Shown: piece after piece, positions 35,068-45,316 of the stretch
How positions within the stretch are numbered: position 1 is the first letter of the stretch
Layout of the letters: each line of letters opens with the position of its first letter
Source of the DNA: Aliidiomarina indica
Lineage (GTDB): Bacteria > Pseudomonadota > Gammaproteobacteria > Enterobacterales > Alteromonadaceae
NCBI RefSeq assembly: GCF_015354615.1
Contig: NZ_JACAVQ010000003.1
Span: forward strand, 124,001 to 188,000
Direction of reading: 5' to 3'
Length of the DNA: 64,000 bases
Notes under the pieces: model-generated
What the model was told of the DNA's origin: nothing
The model's database searches: none
The model's input: the letters and a program-made list of their open reading frames with translations, nothing else
Made by a program: the position numbers and the translations under genes

Positions 35068-36156
35068 ATGTCGGGTGATAAACCACTTTCACAACATGAT
35101 ATTGATGCGCTACTTGGCTCAGTATCAAAGCCGAAAAAATCGAGCGACGATACCAAAACATCGTCGCGCTCGATGCGTTCGAGCCATGTGAAGCAGAAAG
35201 ATGTCGAAGCCCGTCCATTTGATCCAGGCTCGCAGCATCGCGTCGTTCGGGAGCGTTTACATACCCTCGAAATTATCAACGAACGCTTTGCCCGTCAGTT
35301 CCGTATGAATTTGTTTAACTTGCTGCGGCGGAACGCCGATATCAGCGTCGATTCTGTGCGCTATCAGCGTTTCCAAGATTTCTCAGATAATCTGCCGGCG
35401 CCTACCAATATTAACATTATCGCGATGAAACCATTGCGAGGCACCTCGCTTGTCGTGTTCCCGCAAAATATGGTCTCAATGATCGTTGAGAACTTATTTG
35501 GTGGTGACGGCCGCTTTATGACGCGCAACGAAAGCCGCGAGTTTACCGGAACGGAACAGCGAATCATTAATCGGGTGTTAAACCTCGCCATCGATGCCTA
35601 TCAGGAGGCGTGGCGCGCGGTTTACCCATTAAAAATCAACTTTATTCGCTCTGAAATGCAACCTAAGTTTGCCAGCATTACCAGCTCACCCAGTGAAATT
35701 GTTGTCACTACAACCTTTCACTTAGAAGTGGGTAGTCTCGATTCAAGCTTCCAGATCTGCATGCCTTACTCCATGATTGAACCGCTGCGAGATCGTCTTA
35801 CCAACTTACGGGCAGACGCATCCAGTGCATCGGATAAGGCCTGGCGCGAGCGCATTTCCAGCGAGCTGCAGTCGTCTCACGTGGATTTGGTTACCCAGTT
35901 TTTAGATATTCCCGTGCGCCTACCCCAGGTACTTGCGCTTAAAGTTGGCGATGTTTTGCCTGTTGAATTACCGAAAACGGTGACCGCTACTGTTAGCGGC
36001 TTGCCGGTGCTTGAATGTGAATATGGCTCACTGAATAAACGGCGAGCCCTACGCGTAACTCGCGTGCTAGAAAACCATGCGTACCCGGTTTCTTCAAATA
36101 CACTAGACCATAATTTTATCGATGAGGAATCGGCCGAGGAGTCTGATCATGACTGA
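35068..36156 (+). CDS. fliM: Flagellar motor switch protein FliM
   Basis: FliM is the C-ring protein that binds phosphorylated CheY. The CheY-binding N-terminal peptide is intact (LSQHDIDALLGSV, residues 6-18), followed by the middle domain (ERFARQFRMNLFNLLRRNAD) and the C-terminal SpoA domain. An intact CheY-binding motif implies a chemotaxis system elsewhere in the genome, since no che gene is present here. Length 362 residues. Confidence 0.97.
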   Translation: MSGDKPLSQHDIDALLGSVSKPKKSSDDTKTSSRSMRSSHVKQKDVEARPFDPGSQHRVVRERLHTLEIINERFARQFRMNLFNLLRRNADISVDSVRYQRFQDFSDNLPAPTNINIIAMKPLRGTSLVVFPQNMVSMIVENLFGGDGRFMTRNESREFTGTEQRIINRVLNLAIDAYQEAWRAVYPLKINFIRSEMQPKFASITSSPSEIVVTTTFHLEVGSLDSSFQICMPYSMIEPLRDRLTNLRADASSASDKAWRERISSELQSSHVDLVTQFLDIPVRLPQVLALKVGDVLPVELPKTVTATVSGLPVLECEYGSLNKRRALRVTRVLENHAYPVSSNTLDHNFIDEESAEESDHD

Positions 36157-36598
36157 AGAAAAAAAGCCTAAAGACGAAAAGCCGAAAAACGAAGACGCGA
36201 CGACAGCAAGCGATTCACAAGATCCTTGGGCAGACGCGCTCAACGAAGAGCAAGCCGCAGAAAAGCAAAGCACCGCTCAATCGGCCAGTGATCAAGTGTT
36301 TAAGCCCCTTGAGAATTCGTCGCGTGCAGGTGCTGCGAACGACTTGGATATCATTATGGATATCCCGGTCAAGCTGAGTGTTGAACTTGGTCGCACCCGC
36401 GTCACTATCAAGCAGCTGCTCGAATTAGCACAAGGCTCCGTCGTTGAGCTTGACGGTCTCGCAGGCGAGCCCATGGATATTATGATCAACGGTTACTTAA
36501 TTGCCCAAGGTGAAGTTGTCGTTCTCGATGACAAATACGGCATTCGTATAACAGAAATTGTGACACCAGCGGAACGGGTCCAAAAACTCAATCGATAG
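36149..36598 (+). CDS. fliN: Flagellar motor switch protein FliN
   Basis: FliN completes the C ring. The 149-residue protein has a charged, low-complexity N-terminal 60 residues and the C-terminal SpoA domain (DIIMDIPVKLSVELGRTRVT, LAGEPMDIMINGYLIAQGEV). The ATG at 36149 overlaps the end of fliM by 8 bases and has GAGGA upstream; the frame's earlier ATG at 36122 lies deep inside fliM and lacks a ribosome site. Confidence 0.96.
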   Translation: MTEEKKPKDEKPKNEDATTASDSQDPWADALNEEQAAEKQSTAQSASDQVFKPLENSSRAGAANDLDIIMDIPVKLSVELGRTRVTIKQLLELAQGSVVELDGLAGEPMDIMINGYLIAQGEVVVLDDKYGIRITEIVTPAERVQKLNR

Positions 36599-36606
36599 AG
36601 GGGTCT

Positions 36607-36990
36607 ATGACCGCGCCCGCCACTCAAACAAGCTCCGAAGCCATCAATAGCCTTGCCCTGCTGGGCAAGGTTTCTGTGGTTTTAATTCTCACCATTTTAG
36701 TGATCTTAGCTTGCGCTTGGATGTTTAAACGCTTTGGCCAAGTTGCTGCGAGTCAACAGCACATTCCCATGCGCGTTCTCAGCGTGCTTAGTGTTGGCCC
36801 TAAAGAAAAAGTGGTGGTGGTACAAGTTGATGATCAGCGGCTTATTCTCGGTGTAGCCCCCGGCAGTGTAACCTCCTTATCGGAATTATCCCCCGCAGAT
36901 CCAGATGACATTAAAGCGCCGCGCCCTGCCCAGCCGTCGCCTTTTGCTCGTATGTTAAAATCTAGGCAGCAAGGAAAATCATCATCATGA
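36607..36990 (+). CDS. fliO: Flagellar export protein FliO
   Basis: FliO is a small bitopic membrane protein that helps FliP assemble. The 127-residue protein has one hydrophobic segment near residues 20-40 ([19 protein letters not shown]) and a cytoplasmic domain ([20 protein letters not shown]). It overlaps fliP by 4 bases. Confidence 0.92.
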   Translation: MTAPATQTSSEAINSLALLGKVSVVLILTILVILACAWMFKRFGQVAASQQHIPMRVLSVLSVGPKEKVVVVQVDDQRLILGVAPGSVTSLSELSPADPDDIKAPRPAQPSPFARMLKSRQQGKSSS

Positions 36991-37730
36991 AATTCCGCCT
37001 TCTGCTCCTTCTAGGGCTCGCATTGTTGATCATGCCGCTTGAGCTGATTGCTCAAGAATTACCCGCGATGCAAAGCCAAACCTTAGACGATGGTACGCAA
37101 CAGTGGTCTGTGCCGCTGCAAACCTTACTCTTACTCAGCAGCATGGCATTTTTGCCTGCCGCTGTGCTTATGATGACCTGTTTTACGCGTATTATTATCG
37201 TTTTAGGGTTATTACGTACCGCAATGGGTACCCAATCGGCGCCTCCGAATCAGGTTTTGCTGGGCCTATCTTTGTTTCTTACTGTCTTTATTATGTCGCC
37301 AGTACTCGGCCAAATTTATGAGATAGCGTGGGTTCCACTTACCGAGGATGCCATTACCTTTGAAGAGTTTATTACCTTGGCATCACAGCCCTTGCGTGAG
37401 TTTATGCTCGCGCAAACCCGCCAAGACGATTTGGCATTGTTTGTCCGCCTCGCAGATGTAGGTCCACTCGATGGCCCTGAAGATATTCCCATGCACGTGT
37501 TAATTCCGTCATTTGTCACCAGTGAATTAAAAACAGCATTTCAAATTGGTTTCACTATCTTCATTCCTTTTTTGATTATCGACTTAGTGGTGGCCAGTAC
37601 CCTCATGTCTCTCGGTATGATGATGGTACCTCCAGCAACGATTTCATTGCCATTTAAGCTTATGCTGTTCGTGCTTGTCGACGGTTGGCAATTACTCATC
37701 GGCTCCTTAGCCCAAAGCTTCTACATATAG
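36987..37730 (+). CDS. fliP: Flagellar export gate protein FliP
   Basis: FliP forms the core of the FliPQR export channel. The 247-residue protein has a cleavable signal sequence ([20 protein letters not shown]), as is typical for FliP, and the family signature ([20 protein letters not shown], then [20 protein letters not shown]). Confidence 0.98.
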   Translation: MKFRLLLLLGLALLIMPLELIAQELPAMQSQTLDDGTQQWSVPLQTLLLLSSMAFLPAAVLMMTCFTRIIIVLGLLRTAMGTQSAPPNQVLLGLSLFLTVFIMSPVLGQIYEIAWVPLTEDAITFEEFITLASQPLREFMLAQTRQDDLALFVRLADVGPLDGPEDIPMHVLIPSFVTSELKTAFQIGFTIFIPFLIIDLVVASTLMSLGMMMVPPATISLPFKLMLFVLVDGWQLLIGSLAQSFYI

Positions 37731-37740
37731 GAGAACGCCG

Positions 37741-38010
37741 ATGTCACCCGAACAAGTTATGACCATCGCCTACCAAGGCATGCGGGTTGCACTGTATCTT
37801 GCAGGGCCGCTGTTATTGACGGCGCTGCTCATCGGTTTGATTGTAAGTTTATTTCAGGCCGCAACGCAGATTAACGAAATGACCTTATCGTTTATCCCAA
37901 AGATTCTAGGTGTGGTGATTATGCTTGTTGTCATCGGTCCTTTCTTGTTGCAGCTCATCACTGATTACACGCGGGAATTGTTTACCAATATTCCTCTGAT
38001 GGTCATGTAG
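37741..38010 (+). CDS. fliQ: Flagellar export gate protein FliQ
   Basis: FliQ, 89 residues with two membrane helices, is part of the FliPQR channel. The pattern MSPEQVMTIAYQGMRVALYL and LFQAATQINEMTLSFIPKI is diagnostic. It has AGGAG upstream and lies 10 bases after fliP. Confidence 0.97.
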   Translation: MSPEQVMTIAYQGMRVALYLAGPLLLTALLIGLIVSLFQAATQINEMTLSFIPKILGVVIMLVVIGPFLLQLITDYTRELFTNIPLMVM

Positions 38011-38017
38011 GCGCCCT

Positions 38018-38806
38018 ATGGTGGAGGTGACCTTTCTGCAACTTCAGGCGTGGATAGCCGCCTTCTTTTGGCCCTTTGTGCGCCTCACCAGCTTTATGCT
38101 CACCGCCCCCATTCTTGGACATTCGGCAATTCCGAATCCGTTAAAATTAGCCCTTGGCGCAACGCTAGCTATTGTCATCACACCGATTTTGCCACCCATG
38201 CCCGATGTGCCCATTTATTCTTGGGCAGGCTTTGGCATTATCGTTGAACAAATTCTTATTGGGGTGTCTATTGGCTTGATCATGCAGGTCACATTCGCAG
38301 TTGTGCAGGCTGCAGGTGAGTTTATCGGTTTACAAATGGGCCTTGCTTTCGCCACCTTCTTTTCGCCAGATTCGGGTGCCAACACCATGATTCTGTCGCG
38401 TATTCTGCATGTGTTTGCAATGCTGATGTTCTTAGCTCTGAATGGGCATCTGATTGTGCTCGAAATTTTAGCGTTTTCGTTTCAACAATTACCCATTGGC
38501 ACCTTAGGACTGAATCTCGGGGCGTTCGATATGCTCGCACGCTTTGGTAGCGTGGTGTTCTTATCCGGCATTCTGTTGGCATTACCGGTGTTTGGTGCCC
38601 TGCTCATCATCAATATTACGCTGGGTATCCTGAACCGCTCAGCGCCTCAGCTTACGGTGTTTTCAATCGGCTTCCCGATGTCCCTCACCATGGGTTTATT
38701 CCTGATCATGACGCTCACCACCAACCTTGGCAGTTATCTACAACGGCTGTTCGCCAATTCAATTGAGTTTATCAGTCATTTTCTTGATGCGTTGGCACCG
38801 CTCTAG
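38018..38806 (+). CDS. fliR: Flagellar export gate protein FliR
   Basis: FliR, 262 residues with about six membrane segments, completes the export channel core. Family marks include FVRLTSFMLTAPILG and VQAAGEFIGLQMGLAFATFF. It is the last gene of the fliF-fliR run; flhB is not next to it but 27 kb away. The convergent neighbour is flgL, with a hairpin at 38864-38884 between them. Confidence 0.96.
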   Translation: MVEVTFLQLQAWIAAFFWPFVRLTSFMLTAPILGHSAIPNPLKLALGATLAIVITPILPPMPDVPIYSWAGFGIIVEQILIGVSIGLIMQVTFAVVQAAGEFIGLQMGLAFATFFSPDSGANTMILSRILHVFAMLMFLALNGHLIVLEILAFSFQQLPIGTLGLNLGAFDMLARFGSVVFLSGILLALPVFGALLIINITLGILNRSAPQLTVFSIGFPMSLTMGLFLIMTLTTNLGSYLQRLFANSIEFISHFLDALAPL

Positions 38807-38863
38807 CCGCTTACAATAAGCAGCTAGGGCGTGTTGATTGGGAAGGATTGGTTTTGCTGGCGC

Positions 38864-38884
38864 AACGGCTCAGAAAGAGCCGTT
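38864..38884. terminator. Hairpin between fliR and flgL (possible terminator)
   Basis: Perfect 8-bp stem AACGGCTC/GAGCCGTT with loop AGAAA, overlapping the flgL stop codon. No T run on either side, so termination is uncertain. Confidence 0.45.
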
Positions 38885-39836
38885 AACGGATGTAGTTAAA
38901 CAAACTCAGGCCTTTGATATCAACAAATGCCTTTTGAGCTGCTTGTAAGCCCACCATACTTAGATTGTAGTCGGCACTGGCTTGTACATAGTCTAAGTCG
39001 ACCAAATCAGACATGGTTTGCTGATAACCTAAGTTTCGGTTTGACGCCACTATATCCAATGTATCGAGTTCATTTAAGCGGGCGCCAATGGCTGCGCGCT
39101 TCGTGAGCATATTATCTTGGGCGTTATCCAACTCTCGCATGACATCACCAAAGATTGTCCGCTTCTCTGCTTGCGGGATGGTGCCATCGGTATCAGACAG
39201 TGCAGCAATTGCTTTTTCGAAGGTACGAAACACATTACTATTGAGTTCTGGCTCCGACGTGGTTCGCGCATTACTTAAGGACGTTAAGAACACATCAAAC
39301 CCGGAGTGCCCCACTTTCATTAAGCGATCCCCGTCTACCCGCTCTTCACGCACATTTTCGCTGCCGCCAAATACCACAGTCCCGTCTGCGGCACGTTCGA
39401 ATGGTGCGCGACCGTCGGCGTAACCACCAAAGGTATAACGACCGCTGCCATCCGTACTGTTGCCAAGGCCTATAAGGGCTTCGTATAAACCATTTATCTC
39501 ACTGGCTACGGCCAACCGATCAACGTCGCTCACGGTATCACTCGACGCTTGGATCATGAGTGTTTTCGCACGGGACACAATATCACTGGCACTATTGAGA
39601 ATGCTTTCCTGCTGACCCAGATTATTCCGTACGCTTACGCGCGCAGTTTTGAACTGTTCATTCACCGCAATCGATTGGCCCACATCAATGGCGCGCGCCG
39701 CTGCCTGCGGGTCATCAGAAGGACTAACCACACGTTTACCGGTCGCCAGCTGCTGACCAACCTTCATAAAATCTGCCTGTTGGCGATTCATCGAATTCAC
39801 GTTCTGGTCAAAAATAGTCACCGTACTAATACGCAT
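38883..39836 (-). CDS. flgL: Hook-filament junction protein FlgL
   Basis: FlgL (HAP3) joins the filament to FlgK. The 317-residue protein has flagellin-like D0 ends (MRISTVTIFDQNVNSMNRQQ, VGQQLATGKRVVSPSDDPQA; C-terminal LDYVQASADYNLSMVGLQAA). Its length is close to E. coli FlgL and shorter than many Vibrio or Shewanella proteins. It follows flgK after 20 bases and shares the sigma-28 promoter upstream of flgK. Confidence 0.95.
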   Translation of the reverse strand: MRISTVTIFDQNVNSMNRQQADFMKVGQQLATGKRVVSPSDDPQAAARAIDVGQSIAVNEQFKTARVSVRNNLGQQESILNSASDIVSRAKTLMIQASSDTVSDVDRLAVASEINGLYEALIGLGNSTDGSGRYTFGGYADGRAPFERAADGTVVFGGSENVREERVDGDRLMKVGHSGFDVFLTSLSNARTTSEPELNSNVFRTFEKAIAALSDTDGTIPQAEKRTIFGDVMRELDNAQDNMLTKRAAIGARLNELDTLDIVASNRNLGYQQTMSDLVDLDYVQASADYNLSMVGLQAAQKAFVDIKGLSLFNYIR

Positions 39837-39856
39837 AACTCAGGACTCCAATTCCA

Positions 39857-41464
39857 TTACCGGCGCAACTGAAGGATAGTCTCGAGAATGGTCATTCCCG
39901 CTTCGATCACCTTCGCATTGGCTTGATAAAACTGTTGATATTTAATGAGGTTGGCCGCTTCTTCATCGAGGTTTACCCCAGACTCCGACTGCTGCATCGC
40001 TTTCAGTTGGTCTGTTAAACCTTGTTGCGCGGCTAAGTTGGCATTCACTACCGCCGCCCGGTTTCCAGAATCACTGACCATGGCACCATAGGCTTGGCTA
40101 AAGCTGGCATTATTACCCACCAAACGCATACTCTGCATGCCTTGCAGCGCTAACGCATTGCGGTTATCACCGTCATCATTACTTTGGGCCGCTGCAATTT
40201 TAGAGATATCGTTCACCAATACCTGTAAACCCTGCGCACCGCGTTGCACCGGATTTAAGCGGAAACGATCACCTGCTTCAGGCGTACCTGTGATGGCCAC
40301 AGCCATGCCACCGAAACTAAGCGTGTTCTGATCTGCATCAAAACTGACGTCGACGCGCTCCCCATTATCTCGGCGCACTGCAAAGTACTCGTTACCGTTG
40401 AATGACACGTCATATCCGGTGGCTAGTAATTCTTTCGCATCGGTCACGGTGACGGTCATATTGCCATCGCCGTTATTATTGGCATTGGAAAAGCTTAAAG
40501 GTCCGCCCACACTAAAGAAATCGACGCCCGCCTCGCCATTCAGATCGACGCCTTGACGATGCTGCTCATTAAAGGTTTGCGCCATGGTCAGTGCAATTTG
40601 ACCTAATTGAGCCTGCGCTTTATCCAAGCTTTCCTTGCGGAAATTAATCAAGCCACCAATGTTGCCACTGCGGAAGGTATTTTCTCCGAATTCAATCAAA
40701 TTCCCGGAAGAGTCGCGATAAGCGACAGCAATTCGCTCAGGATCAGCCGCCGAACCGATGGCTTCTAATTTAAATGTCTTATCACCGGCCACCAGTGGTT
40801 GGCCGTTTCCAATCGACACATTGTAAGCACCACCATCTTGCACGTTTACTTTTACTTCAACGCTTTGGCTAAGCTCACTGACCAGATGGTCCCGCTGATT
40901 CAGCAATGCATTTGGTGGCTTACCAGTCGCTGCTTGGGACATGGCAATTTCTTTATTCAAGGCCGCAATTTGCTCGGCCATGTTGTTGACGCGAGCAATT
41001 TCGGTGCTGAGTTGGCCATTCACCGAACGCTGCATGTCGTGCAAATAACCGTCAAAGGAGCGAAACTGTGCCGCCATACTACTAGCGTTCCCTAACACCC
41101 CTTCACGGGCTGCCGGCTCAGCTGGAGCGCCAGCGAGATCACCTAGGGAACCAAAGAATTTTTGAATCAAAGGTGCCAAGCCGGCGTCGGGATCTGCCAG
41201 TAAGTTGTCAATTTGATTGATTTGATTTTTATAGGTGGACAGGGATGCCAACGAACCGCTCGCATTATTTAAGCGATCAGAGATAAATGCATTAAATTGG
41301 CGCTGTATATCGGTGACTTTCACCCCGCCTGTGGTCGATTCATTTAAGATGATCAACTCGCGGTTGTAGCCTGGCGTATATACGTTGGAGATGTTGTTAC
41401 TGGTCGCATTCAGCGCCGATTGCGCTGCATTGAGCCCGCTCACTCCGATATTAAAAATACTCAT
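39857..41464 (-). CDS. flgK: Hook-filament junction protein FlgK
   Basis: FlgK (HAP1) caps the hook and connects to FlgL. The 535-residue protein begins SIFNIGVSGLNAAQSALNAT and ends with the conserved SGVNLDEEAANLIKYQQFYQ motif. It has its own sigma-28 promoter 29-55 bases upstream, so flgKL can be expressed separately from the flgB-flgJ genes that precede it. Confidence 0.97.
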   Translation of the reverse strand: MSIFNIGVSGLNAAQSALNATSNNISNVYTPGYNRELIILNESTTGGVKVTDIQRQFNAFISDRLNNASGSLASLSTYKNQINQIDNLLADPDAGLAPLIQKFFGSLGDLAGAPAEPAAREGVLGNASSMAAQFRSFDGYLHDMQRSVNGQLSTEIARVNNMAEQIAALNKEIAMSQAATGKPPNALLNQRDHLVSELSQSVEVKVNVQDGGAYNVSIGNGQPLVAGDKTFKLEAIGSAADPERIAVAYRDSSGNLIEFGENTFRSGNIGGLINFRKESLDKAQAQLGQIALTMAQTFNEQHRQGVDLNGEAGVDFFSVGGPLSFSNANNNGDGNMTVTVTDAKELLATGYDVSFNGNEYFAVRRDNGERVDVSFDADQNTLSFGGMAVAITGTPEAGDRFRLNPVQRGAQGLQVLVNDISKIAAAQSNDDGDNRNALALQGMQSMRLVGNNASFSQAYGAMVSDSGNRAAVVNANLAAQQGLTDQLKAMQQSESGVNLDEEAANLIKYQQFYQANAKVIEAGMTILETILQLRR

Positions 41465-41492
41465 TCGCGGTACCTTTTTGTTGTCCTATTAC

Positions 41493-41519
41493 TTATCGGC
41501 ACGGAGCCCAGTAGCTTGA
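41493..41519 (-). promoter_or_regulatory. Sigma-28 promoter of flgKL
   Basis: Minus strand: TCAAGCTA (41519-41512), 11 bases, GCCGATAA (41500-41493). Perfect -10, weaker -35; it lies in the flgJ-flgK gap. Confidence 0.75.
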
Positions 41520-41532
41520 GACAAAATTCTGG

Positions 41533-41904
41533 TTATTTCTTTGCTTCGTTAGTCATCTCTGGCGTCATCGTCGATGGTGCTGCCGTGGCAGAAATCGGCG
41601 TTTGTTGGAGTTGCTGAACCATTTGATCAGCAAGGCCAATTCCACGGGTTGCCATATGCCGCGACAGCTGTTCGTCGTACATCGACATCATGGTGCGTTG
41701 CTGGTGGCTATCAAATAGCTCGGAGTCACCCACTGCCTCGCGCATACTTTTCAGCATCATATTAATAAACAAGGCTTCAAATTCTTCCGCCGCTTGACGC
41801 AAGCCTTCGGCACCATCGCGCCGATTGTCTAATTTAATTTGGTTAAGACCCTGCACATCCATCGCTAGACGTGCTTGGCTGAAATTAGGAATGCCGTCAG
41901 CCAT
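41533..41904 (-). CDS. flgJ: Single-domain FlgJ (rod-binding part only)
   Basis: FlgJ normally has a rod-capping N-domain and a C-terminal muramidase that cuts peptidoglycan for rod passage in beta- and gammaproteobacteria. This protein is only 123 residues: it has the rod-binding domain (EGLRQAAEEFEALFINMMLK, HQQRTMMSMYDEQLSRHMAT) and then a short threonine/proline-rich tail with no hydrolase. The stop is followed by a normal flgK promoter, with no remnant of a muramidase in the 70-base gap. Its ATG overlaps the flgI stop (TAATG). Confidence 0.93.
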   Translation of the reverse strand: MADGIPNFSQARLAMDVQGLNQIKLDNRRDGAEGLRQAAEEFEALFINMMLKSMREAVGDSELFDSHQQRTMMSMYDEQLSRHMATRGIGLADQMVQQLQQTPISATAAPSTMTPEMTNEAKK

Positions 41905-43010
41905 TAGATAATCTCCAAGTCCGCGCGCAGAGAGCCGGATGCTTTTAACGCTTCAAGAATGGCCATTAAATCCATGGGGGTCGCACCTAACGCATTTAAT
42001 GCATTCACCACTTCCATCAACTCAACGCCTTCAACCACATTAAGTACGCCGTCTTCTTGCCGAATTTGTACATCGGCTTCAGTCACTACCACCGTTTGAC
42101 CCGGACTAAAGGCACCGGGTTGACTTACCCCACGACGAGTATCAATAGTGACTTGCAAGTTACCATGAGCGACTGCAGCTTGGTGCAAACGGACATTACC
42201 GCTTAGTACCACAGAACCGGTACGGGAGTTCAAAATAACGCGAGCGCGGCCTTCGTCGGGAGTGACACGTAGGTTTTCTACACGCGCCATAAAGCGGACG
42301 CGTTCGTTATCATCTTGCGGACCAAATAAGCGAATTACGCGTCCATCCACGGCGCTAGCCACAAAGTTGCCAAACTCCTGATTAATTCGGGTCACCACGC
42401 GTTCCGCAGTACTAAAATCGGCGGTACGCAGGTGCAACTCTAACTCGCCATTGCCGTTTGCATTCATATCAAGTGGCACTTCCCGCTCTACAATAGCGCC
42501 GCGAGATATACGCCCGGCAGATTGATGATTAATCACTTCACGGCTTCCCGCCGCTTCTGCTGAAGCGCCGGTGATCAAAAGGTTGCCCTGTGCTAACGCG
42601 TAGATTTCGCCATCGGCACCGCGCAAAGGCGTCATCAATAAAGTACCGCCACGCAAACTGCGGGCGTTACCCACGGAAGAAACCGTTATATCTAAGCGCT
42701 GGCCTTGCCGCGAGAAGGGTGGCAAATCGGCGGTAACCATCACGGCCGCAACGTTACGCAGTTGCATATTGGTACCTGGAGGAACGGTCACCCCAAGCTG
42801 CGACAGCATGTTGGTTAACGATTGCCCGGTGAACGGGGCTTGTGTGGTTTGGTCGCCGGTACCATCAAGGCCCACCACCAATCCATAGCCGACCAACACG
42901 TTATCGCGAACGCCAGCAAAGTCGGCCAGATCTTTCAGACGTTCCGCATGGGCCGGAGCGCTGATGATTAAGCTCAGAGCGAGTATCCACTGCAAAGTAA
43001 AACGTTTCAT
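41904..43010 (-). CDS. flgI: Flagellar P-ring protein FlgI
   Basis: FlgI forms the periplasmic P ring bushing. The 368-residue precursor has a signal peptide cleaved after AHA (residues about 1-22) and the family core (RLKDLADFAGVRDNVLVGYG, LVVGLDGTGDQT). Coupled to flgJ by a TAATG overlap and 12 bases after flgH. Confidence 0.97.
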   Translation of the reverse strand: MKRFTLQWILALSLIISAPAHAERLKDLADFAGVRDNVLVGYGLVVGLDGTGDQTTQAPFTGQSLTNMLSQLGVTVPPGTNMQLRNVAAVMVTADLPPFSRQGQRLDITVSSVGNARSLRGGTLLMTPLRGADGEIYALAQGNLLITGASAEAAGSREVINHQSAGRISRGAIVEREVPLDMNANGNGELELHLRTADFSTAERVVTRINQEFGNFVASAVDGRVIRLFGPQDDNERVRFMARVENLRVTPDEGRARVILNSRTGSVVLSGNVRLHQAAVAHGNLQVTIDTRRGVSQPGAFSPGQTVVVTEADVQIRQEDGVLNVVEGVELMEVVNALNALGATPMDLMAILEALKASGSLRADLEII

Positions 43011-43022
43011 TTGAATACCCTC

Positions 43023-43712
43023 TTAGAACGGATTAAACCGGTTAAAATAACGTTGGAACCAGCCCATACGTTGACCATCGTGGATATATCCATCGCCAAT
43101 ATATTCGATACGAGCATCCGCTACTTGGGTAGACAGAACGGTATTCTGGCCAGTGATGGTGCGCGGGTTTACCACCCCAGAGAAGCGTATATATTCCGCA
43201 CCTTGGTTAATCGCAATTTGTTTTTCACCGCGCACGCGTAGATTACCGTTGGGTAACACTTCCATCACCGACACGGTGATCGTGCCTTGAAAGGTATTAT
43301 TGGCCCGGGCTGAACCTTGTCCCAAGAAGTTACTCTCTGAACCCACGGTAAACCCGTATTCTGCAAGGGCCTCAAGAACATCGGGTAAATCTGCCAGATT
43401 AATTCCCATGTTGCTCGACCGGCTCGATGCTGCTTCCGAACTTTTCGTTGCACTCACCTGTTCTTGCAACACAATGGTGAGGATATCGCCCGACATGCGT
43501 GGCCGCCGATCTTCGAACAAAGGTGCATAGCCGCGCTGTGCTTGAAAGATTGAACCATTGGCGTTCACCGGCAACATTTCCGGTACCACCACGGGCTCAG
43601 GCTCAGAAACAACCACCGGTGGCGGCGTACCCGAACATGCGGCGAGCCATAAGGCTGCGGCAATCATCGCGATGCTGCGTATCCATGCTGAATTCCGGTG
43701 TATGTTCATCAT
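43023..43712 (-). CDS. flgH: Flagellar L-ring lipoprotein FlgH
   Basis: FlgH forms the outer-membrane L ring. The 229-residue precursor has a clear lipobox LAAC near residue 26 and the conserved [20 protein letters not shown] and [20 protein letters not shown] segments. The latter carries the sequence typical of the family just before the last strand. Confidence 0.97.
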   Translation of the reverse strand: MMNIHRNSAWIRSIAMIAAALWLAACSGTPPPVVVSEPEPVVVPEMLPVNANGSIFQAQRGYAPLFEDRRPRMSGDILTIVLQEQVSATKSSEAASSRSSNMGINLADLPDVLEALAEYGFTVGSESNFLGQGSARANNTFQGTITVSVMEVLPNGNLRVRGEKQIAINQGAEYIRFSGVVNPRTITGQNTVLSTQVADARIEYIGDGYIHDGQRMGWFQRYFNRFNPF

Positions 43713-43739
43713 CTTTGCCTCAAAATCAGGGGTGTTCGA

Positions 43740-44522
43740 TTACAGCTGGGTTAAGCGCGATAACATCTCATCGCTGGTGCGCAGGGCACGGCTGTTAATT
43801 TCATAAGCGCGCTGGGTTTGGATCATGTTTACCATTTCCTCAACCACGTTTACGTTCGAGGTTTCCACATAACCTTGGAATAATTTGCCCGTGCCATTAT
43901 CGCCCGGCATATATTCATTGCGCGGCCCTGATGACGCAGTTTCTCGGTACAAGTTGCCACCGACACTTTCGAGGCCCGTTGGATTAATAAATGTGGCTAA
44001 GGTAATTTGACCCACCTGTGTAGGTTGCGGATTTCCTGGCTGCGTAACACTCACAATGCCATCTTCACCAATGGTCACGCTCATGGCGTTCGCGGGCACA
44101 AAAATTCCCGGCTCCAATGGATAGCCTGAAGCCGTTACCATTTGACCGTTTTGATCCACTTGGAAGCTACCATCACGGGTAAAGGCAACTTCACCGTCTG
44201 GCATCAACACTTGGAAGAATCCATTCCCGTTGATGGCGAGATCCCGTGAGTTTTCTGTTGCTACAAGGCTGCCTTGGGTGTGTAAACGTTCGGTTGCCAC
44301 CGGACGAACACCGGTACCGACCTGCATACCTGACGGTAAGCGATCTTGCGCATTGTTTAAGGCACCTGGTTGACGCATGTTTTGATAGAGCAAATCTTCA
44401 AATACCGCGCGCGACCGCTTAAAGCCGGTGGTATTTACGTTTGCCAAGTTATTGGTAATCACGTCCATCTGAAACTGCTGCGCTTCAAGGCCTGTTTTTC
44501 CGGTCCAGAGTGATTTAATCAT
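43740..44522 (-). CDS. flgG: Distal rod protein FlgG
   Basis: FlgG builds the distal rod. The 260-residue length matches E. coli exactly. Start region [20 protein letters not shown] and [20 protein letters not shown] are diagnostic; the C-terminus has [20 protein letters not shown]. Confidence 0.98.
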   Translation of the reverse strand: MIKSLWTGKTGLEAQQFQMDVITNNLANVNTTGFKRSRAVFEDLLYQNMRQPGALNNAQDRLPSGMQVGTGVRPVATERLHTQGSLVATENSRDLAINGNGFFQVLMPDGEVAFTRDGSFQVDQNGQMVTASGYPLEPGIFVPANAMSVTIGEDGIVSVTQPGNPQPTQVGQITLATFINPTGLESVGGNLYRETASSGPRNEYMPGDNGTGKLFQGYVETSNVNVVEEMVNMIQTQRAYEINSRALRTSDEMLSRLTQL

Positions 44523-44540
44523 GATAAAGAATCTCCGAAG

Positions 44541-45281
44541 TTAACCCTGCACTGAAAGCAGGCTGTTTGCGCGTTGTGCATTTTCGTCTGCAGTTCCAAT
44601 CACTTTCATCTGCATGTCGTATTTGCGCTGGTTGTTAATCATAGCGACCATGGCTTCAATGGCGCTCACGTTACTGCCTTCCAGCGCACCTGATGCAAGT
44701 CGCGCATCTTCATTTTGTGCCAAGGGACCATTGGTACCGCGGAACAGCCCATCTAAGCCCCGCTCCAGTACCCCAGCATCACCACTCACCATTTTGATGC
44801 GGTCAATTTCTGACACTTCCGTGGGTCGAGCGCCTTCTGCTTTCATGGTTATCGTGCCGTCTTCACCGATCGTCACTTCCGCACCTAACGGAATCACGAT
44901 AGGTCCGCCAGCGCCAAGCACTGGCCGACCGTTACTGCTCAGCACACCATTTTGATCCACGTTTAAATCGCCCCGGCGGGTATAAGCTTCCGAACCATCG
45001 GCTGCTTGTACCGCCATCCAGGCATCACCCCGCAAGGCAATGTCCAACGGACGACCGGTGGTATTCACCGGACCTGCTTGTTGATCGAACAAAGGAGTCG
45101 AGCCCACCACCGCGGTGCGGGTATCGTGCACCCCTGGTCCGCCAATGGGTACTGCTCGCACCGCACTCAGTTGAGCGCGAAAGCCACTCGTCGAAACGTT
45201 AGCCAGGTTGTGGTTGATTACCGCCTGGTCATCGAGTGTTTGTTTTGCGCCGCCCATTGCGGTGTATAGTATTGGGTCCAT
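44541..45281 (-). CDS. flgF: Proximal rod protein FlgF
   Basis: FlgF is a proximal rod subunit. The 246-residue protein begins MDPILYTAMGGAKQTLDDQA with the rod motif NLANVSTSGFRAQLSAVRA, and ends with the SAIEAMVAMINNQRKYDMQM helix. It precedes flgG by 18 bases. Confidence 0.97.
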   Translation of the reverse strand: MDPILYTAMGGAKQTLDDQAVINHNLANVSTSGFRAQLSAVRAVPIGGPGVHDTRTAVVGSTPLFDQQAGPVNTTGRPLDIALRGDAWMAVQAADGSEAYTRRGDLNVDQNGVLSSNGRPVLGAGGPIVIPLGAEVTIGEDGTITMKAEGARPTEVSEIDRIKMVSGDAGVLERGLDGLFRGTNGPLAQNEDARLASGALEGSNVSAIEAMVAMINNQRKYDMQMKVIGTADENAQRANSLLSVQG

Positions 45282-45316
45282 TACTGACTCCTCGTTCGTT
45301 CAGATCCTAAACGTAC

